Origin: Ignavigranum ruoffiae
GTDB taxonomy: Bacteria; Bacillota; Bacilli; Lactobacillales; Aerococcaceae
Direction: 5' to 3'
Length of the DNA stretch: 64,000 nucleotides
Assembly (NCBI RefSeq): GCF_900110675.1
Contig: NZ_FOEN01000007.1
Span: 44,834-108,833, forward strand
The notes beneath the pieces are model-generated. The model did not search any database and was not told the origin of the DNA. It saw nothing but the letters and a program-made list of their open reading frames with translations. A program made the translations under genes and the position numbers. This document shows positions 63,184 through 64,000 of the stretch, one piece after another; positions within the stretch are counted from its first letter, which is position 1, and every line of letters begins with the position of its first letter.

Positions 63184-63257
63184 AATCAGACCTAGGGTGG
63201 ATTCTAAGAAATCGTTAACATGACATAATATAGTAAATCTAACTAAGGAGTGAGGCT

Positions 63258-63578
63258 ATGTTATTAACTACAACACCATCTGTCGAACACCGCAGTATTA
63301 AAGAATACAAGGGAATTGTCTTCGGTGAATCGATTACTGGGATTAACTTTCTAAAGGATTTTTCAGCAGGATTGCGCAATGTCTTTGGTGGACGGTCAAA
63401 AGGCTATGAAGAAGAATTAATCCGAACTCGCCAAGAAGCCATGATGGAAATGGAAATGCGAGCCAAAGATTTAGGCGCAGAAGCCGTGATTGGCATTGAA
63501 TTTGATTATTCCATGCTGGGCTCTGATAATGGCATGATGATGGTGACTTGTACCGGCACAGCCGTCACTTTTGAATAG
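63258..63578 (+). CDS. YbjQ/UPF0145 heavy-metal-binding-domain protein
   Basis: A 106-aa protein of the UPF0145 family: [23 protein letters not shown], then [31 protein letters not shown]. Members form pentamer-like rings, and metal binding has been suggested only on structural grounds. Function is unknown. AAGGAGTGAGGCT precedes the ATG. It is followed by two hairpins. Confidence 0.88.
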   Translation: MLLTTTPSVEHRSIKEYKGIVFGESITGINFLKDFSAGLRNVFGGRSKGYEEELIRTRQEAMMEMEMRAKDLGAEAVIGIEFDYSMLGSDNGMMMVTCTGTAVTFE

Positions 63579-63591
63579 AAGATAAATAACT

Positions 63592-63665
63592 AACAGCCTT
63601 CGGGCTGTTCAGACTTAAGACAAACTTTGATGATGTAGGATTTCATCGTCAGGGTTTGTCTTTTT
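63592..63665 (+). terminator. Two hairpins, second with T-run
   Basis: AACAGCCTTCGGGCTGTT (63592-63609) is a tight hairpin with a TTCG-like loop. It is followed by a second stem (AGACAAAC pairing with GTTTGTC plus the inner GATGATG/CATCGTC) with TTTTT at 63661-63665. Confidence 0.8.
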
Positions 63666-63713
63666 GATTGTAGAGGATTCCTAAATAAAAATAATGATAG
63701 TTTACATATTCAT

Positions 63714-63741
63714 TAGTCAAGTCCATAATCTTGTGTAAAAT
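63714..63741. repeat. Probable IS256-type terminal inverted repeat
   Basis: AAGTCCATAATCTTGTGTAAAA ends about 25 bp outside the transposase stop. It resembles IS256-family terminal repeats, which end in TTGTGTAAA-like sequence. The other end of the element lies outside the window. Confidence 0.45.
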
Positions 63742-63765
63742 ATATTACAATGTTTCACCGGTCTT

Positions 63766-64000
63766 TTACTGATCAAACTTAATATACTTTCTTGTCGAAC
63801 TAAGCCATTCTTCATGCATGTCCATAAGAATAGTACCTATTAATCGATTGGCTGAAGCTCGATTGGGGAAGATACGAATGATTTTTTCTCTTCTACGGAT
63901 TTCTTGGTTCAATCGTTCAAGAAGATTGGTGCTTTTCAGTCGGGTGTAGCCATTCCCGATGACGGTATATTGAAAGGCATCTTCAAAGCCACTATCCAAG
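63766..64000 (-). mobile_element. IS256/mutator-family transposase, C-terminal part (cut by edge)
   Basis: The minus strand encodes the last 77 residues of an IS256-type transposase; no proper start is in the window, so it continues beyond 64000. Typical are the segments LKSTNLLERLNQEIRRREKII (trimmed to its motif) and IRIFPNRASANRLIGTILMD, which hold part of the DDE catalytic end. It is likely an intact insertion sequence at this side. Confidence 0.9.

Noticed and set aside
1..64000. tRNA, rRNA and CRISPR array search by eye
   Set aside because: No cloverleaf with a CCA-like end, rRNA segment, or regularly spaced repeat was recognised; a tRNAscan or minced run would be decisive.

Overview
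The window reads as a chromosomal segment of a low-GC Gram-positive bacterium of the order Lactobacillales. The grounds are strong AGGAGG-type ribosome binding sites, sigma-A-like promoters (TTGACA/TATAAT), catabolite (cre-like) boxes, a PTS permease, an FMN riboswitch of the Bacilli type, and gene families typical of this order (DUF4298, DUF1836-DegV, oleate hydratase, HicAB, paired U32 proteins). A family such as Aerococcaceae or Carnobacteriaceae would fit, but this is inference. Most genes run on the + strand. I saw no tRNA, rRNA, CRISPR array or prophage block. An IS256-type transposase is cut by the right edge.

Region 1 (1-6.9 kb): a broken and an intact GNAT acetyltransferase, then a methylarginine-type cluster. 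It holds two dimethylargininase (DDAH) paralogs, a GntR/FCD regulator between them, an alanine/ornithine-racemase-like PLP enzyme and an APC-family amino-acid permease. The same ATTGTATAC-type palindrome sits inside the promoter spacer of both DDAH genes. Region 2 (7-16 kb): a complete Kdp potassium system, kdpDE followed by a 32-aa membrane ORF, kdpF, kdpA, kdpB and kdpC. Nearly identical tandem boxes lie exactly 40 bp upstream of the -10 of both kdp transcription units, consistent with KdpE control of both.

Region 3 (16-31.7 kb): a DJ-1/PfpI protein, a beta-helix-like protein of unknown function, a DUF4298/GT8 pair, a nitroreductase, a leftward ABC-2 exporter, and a divergent two-component system with a MacB/FtsX-type exporter. 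These are followed by a TetR regulator divergent from oleate hydratase. Region 4 (31.8-45.7 kb): Nudix hydrolase, membrane-bound XRE regulator, an RpiR-malX-malY locus, hemW, a YghU-like GST, an UPF0173 hydrolase, a DUF4349 lipoprotein, hicAB, exonuclease III, DUF1836-degV and an AlkD-like repair protein.

Region 5 (45.8-64 kb): a penicillin-recognising-fold serine hydrolase, an HD hydrolase, FMN-riboswitch-controlled ribD-ribE-ribBA-ribH, a split ChrA pair, a short CstA transporter with a coupled small ORF, a fused substrate-binding/permease amino-acid ABC transporter, coaBC, two U32 proteins of the tRNA-hydroxylation type, an SLC13-like anion permease, chorismate mutase, a YbjQ protein, and the IS256 end. 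The most distinctive parts are the DDAH/racemase/permease cluster with its shared operator, and the mirrored KdpE boxes with the extra small ORF ahead of kdpF.
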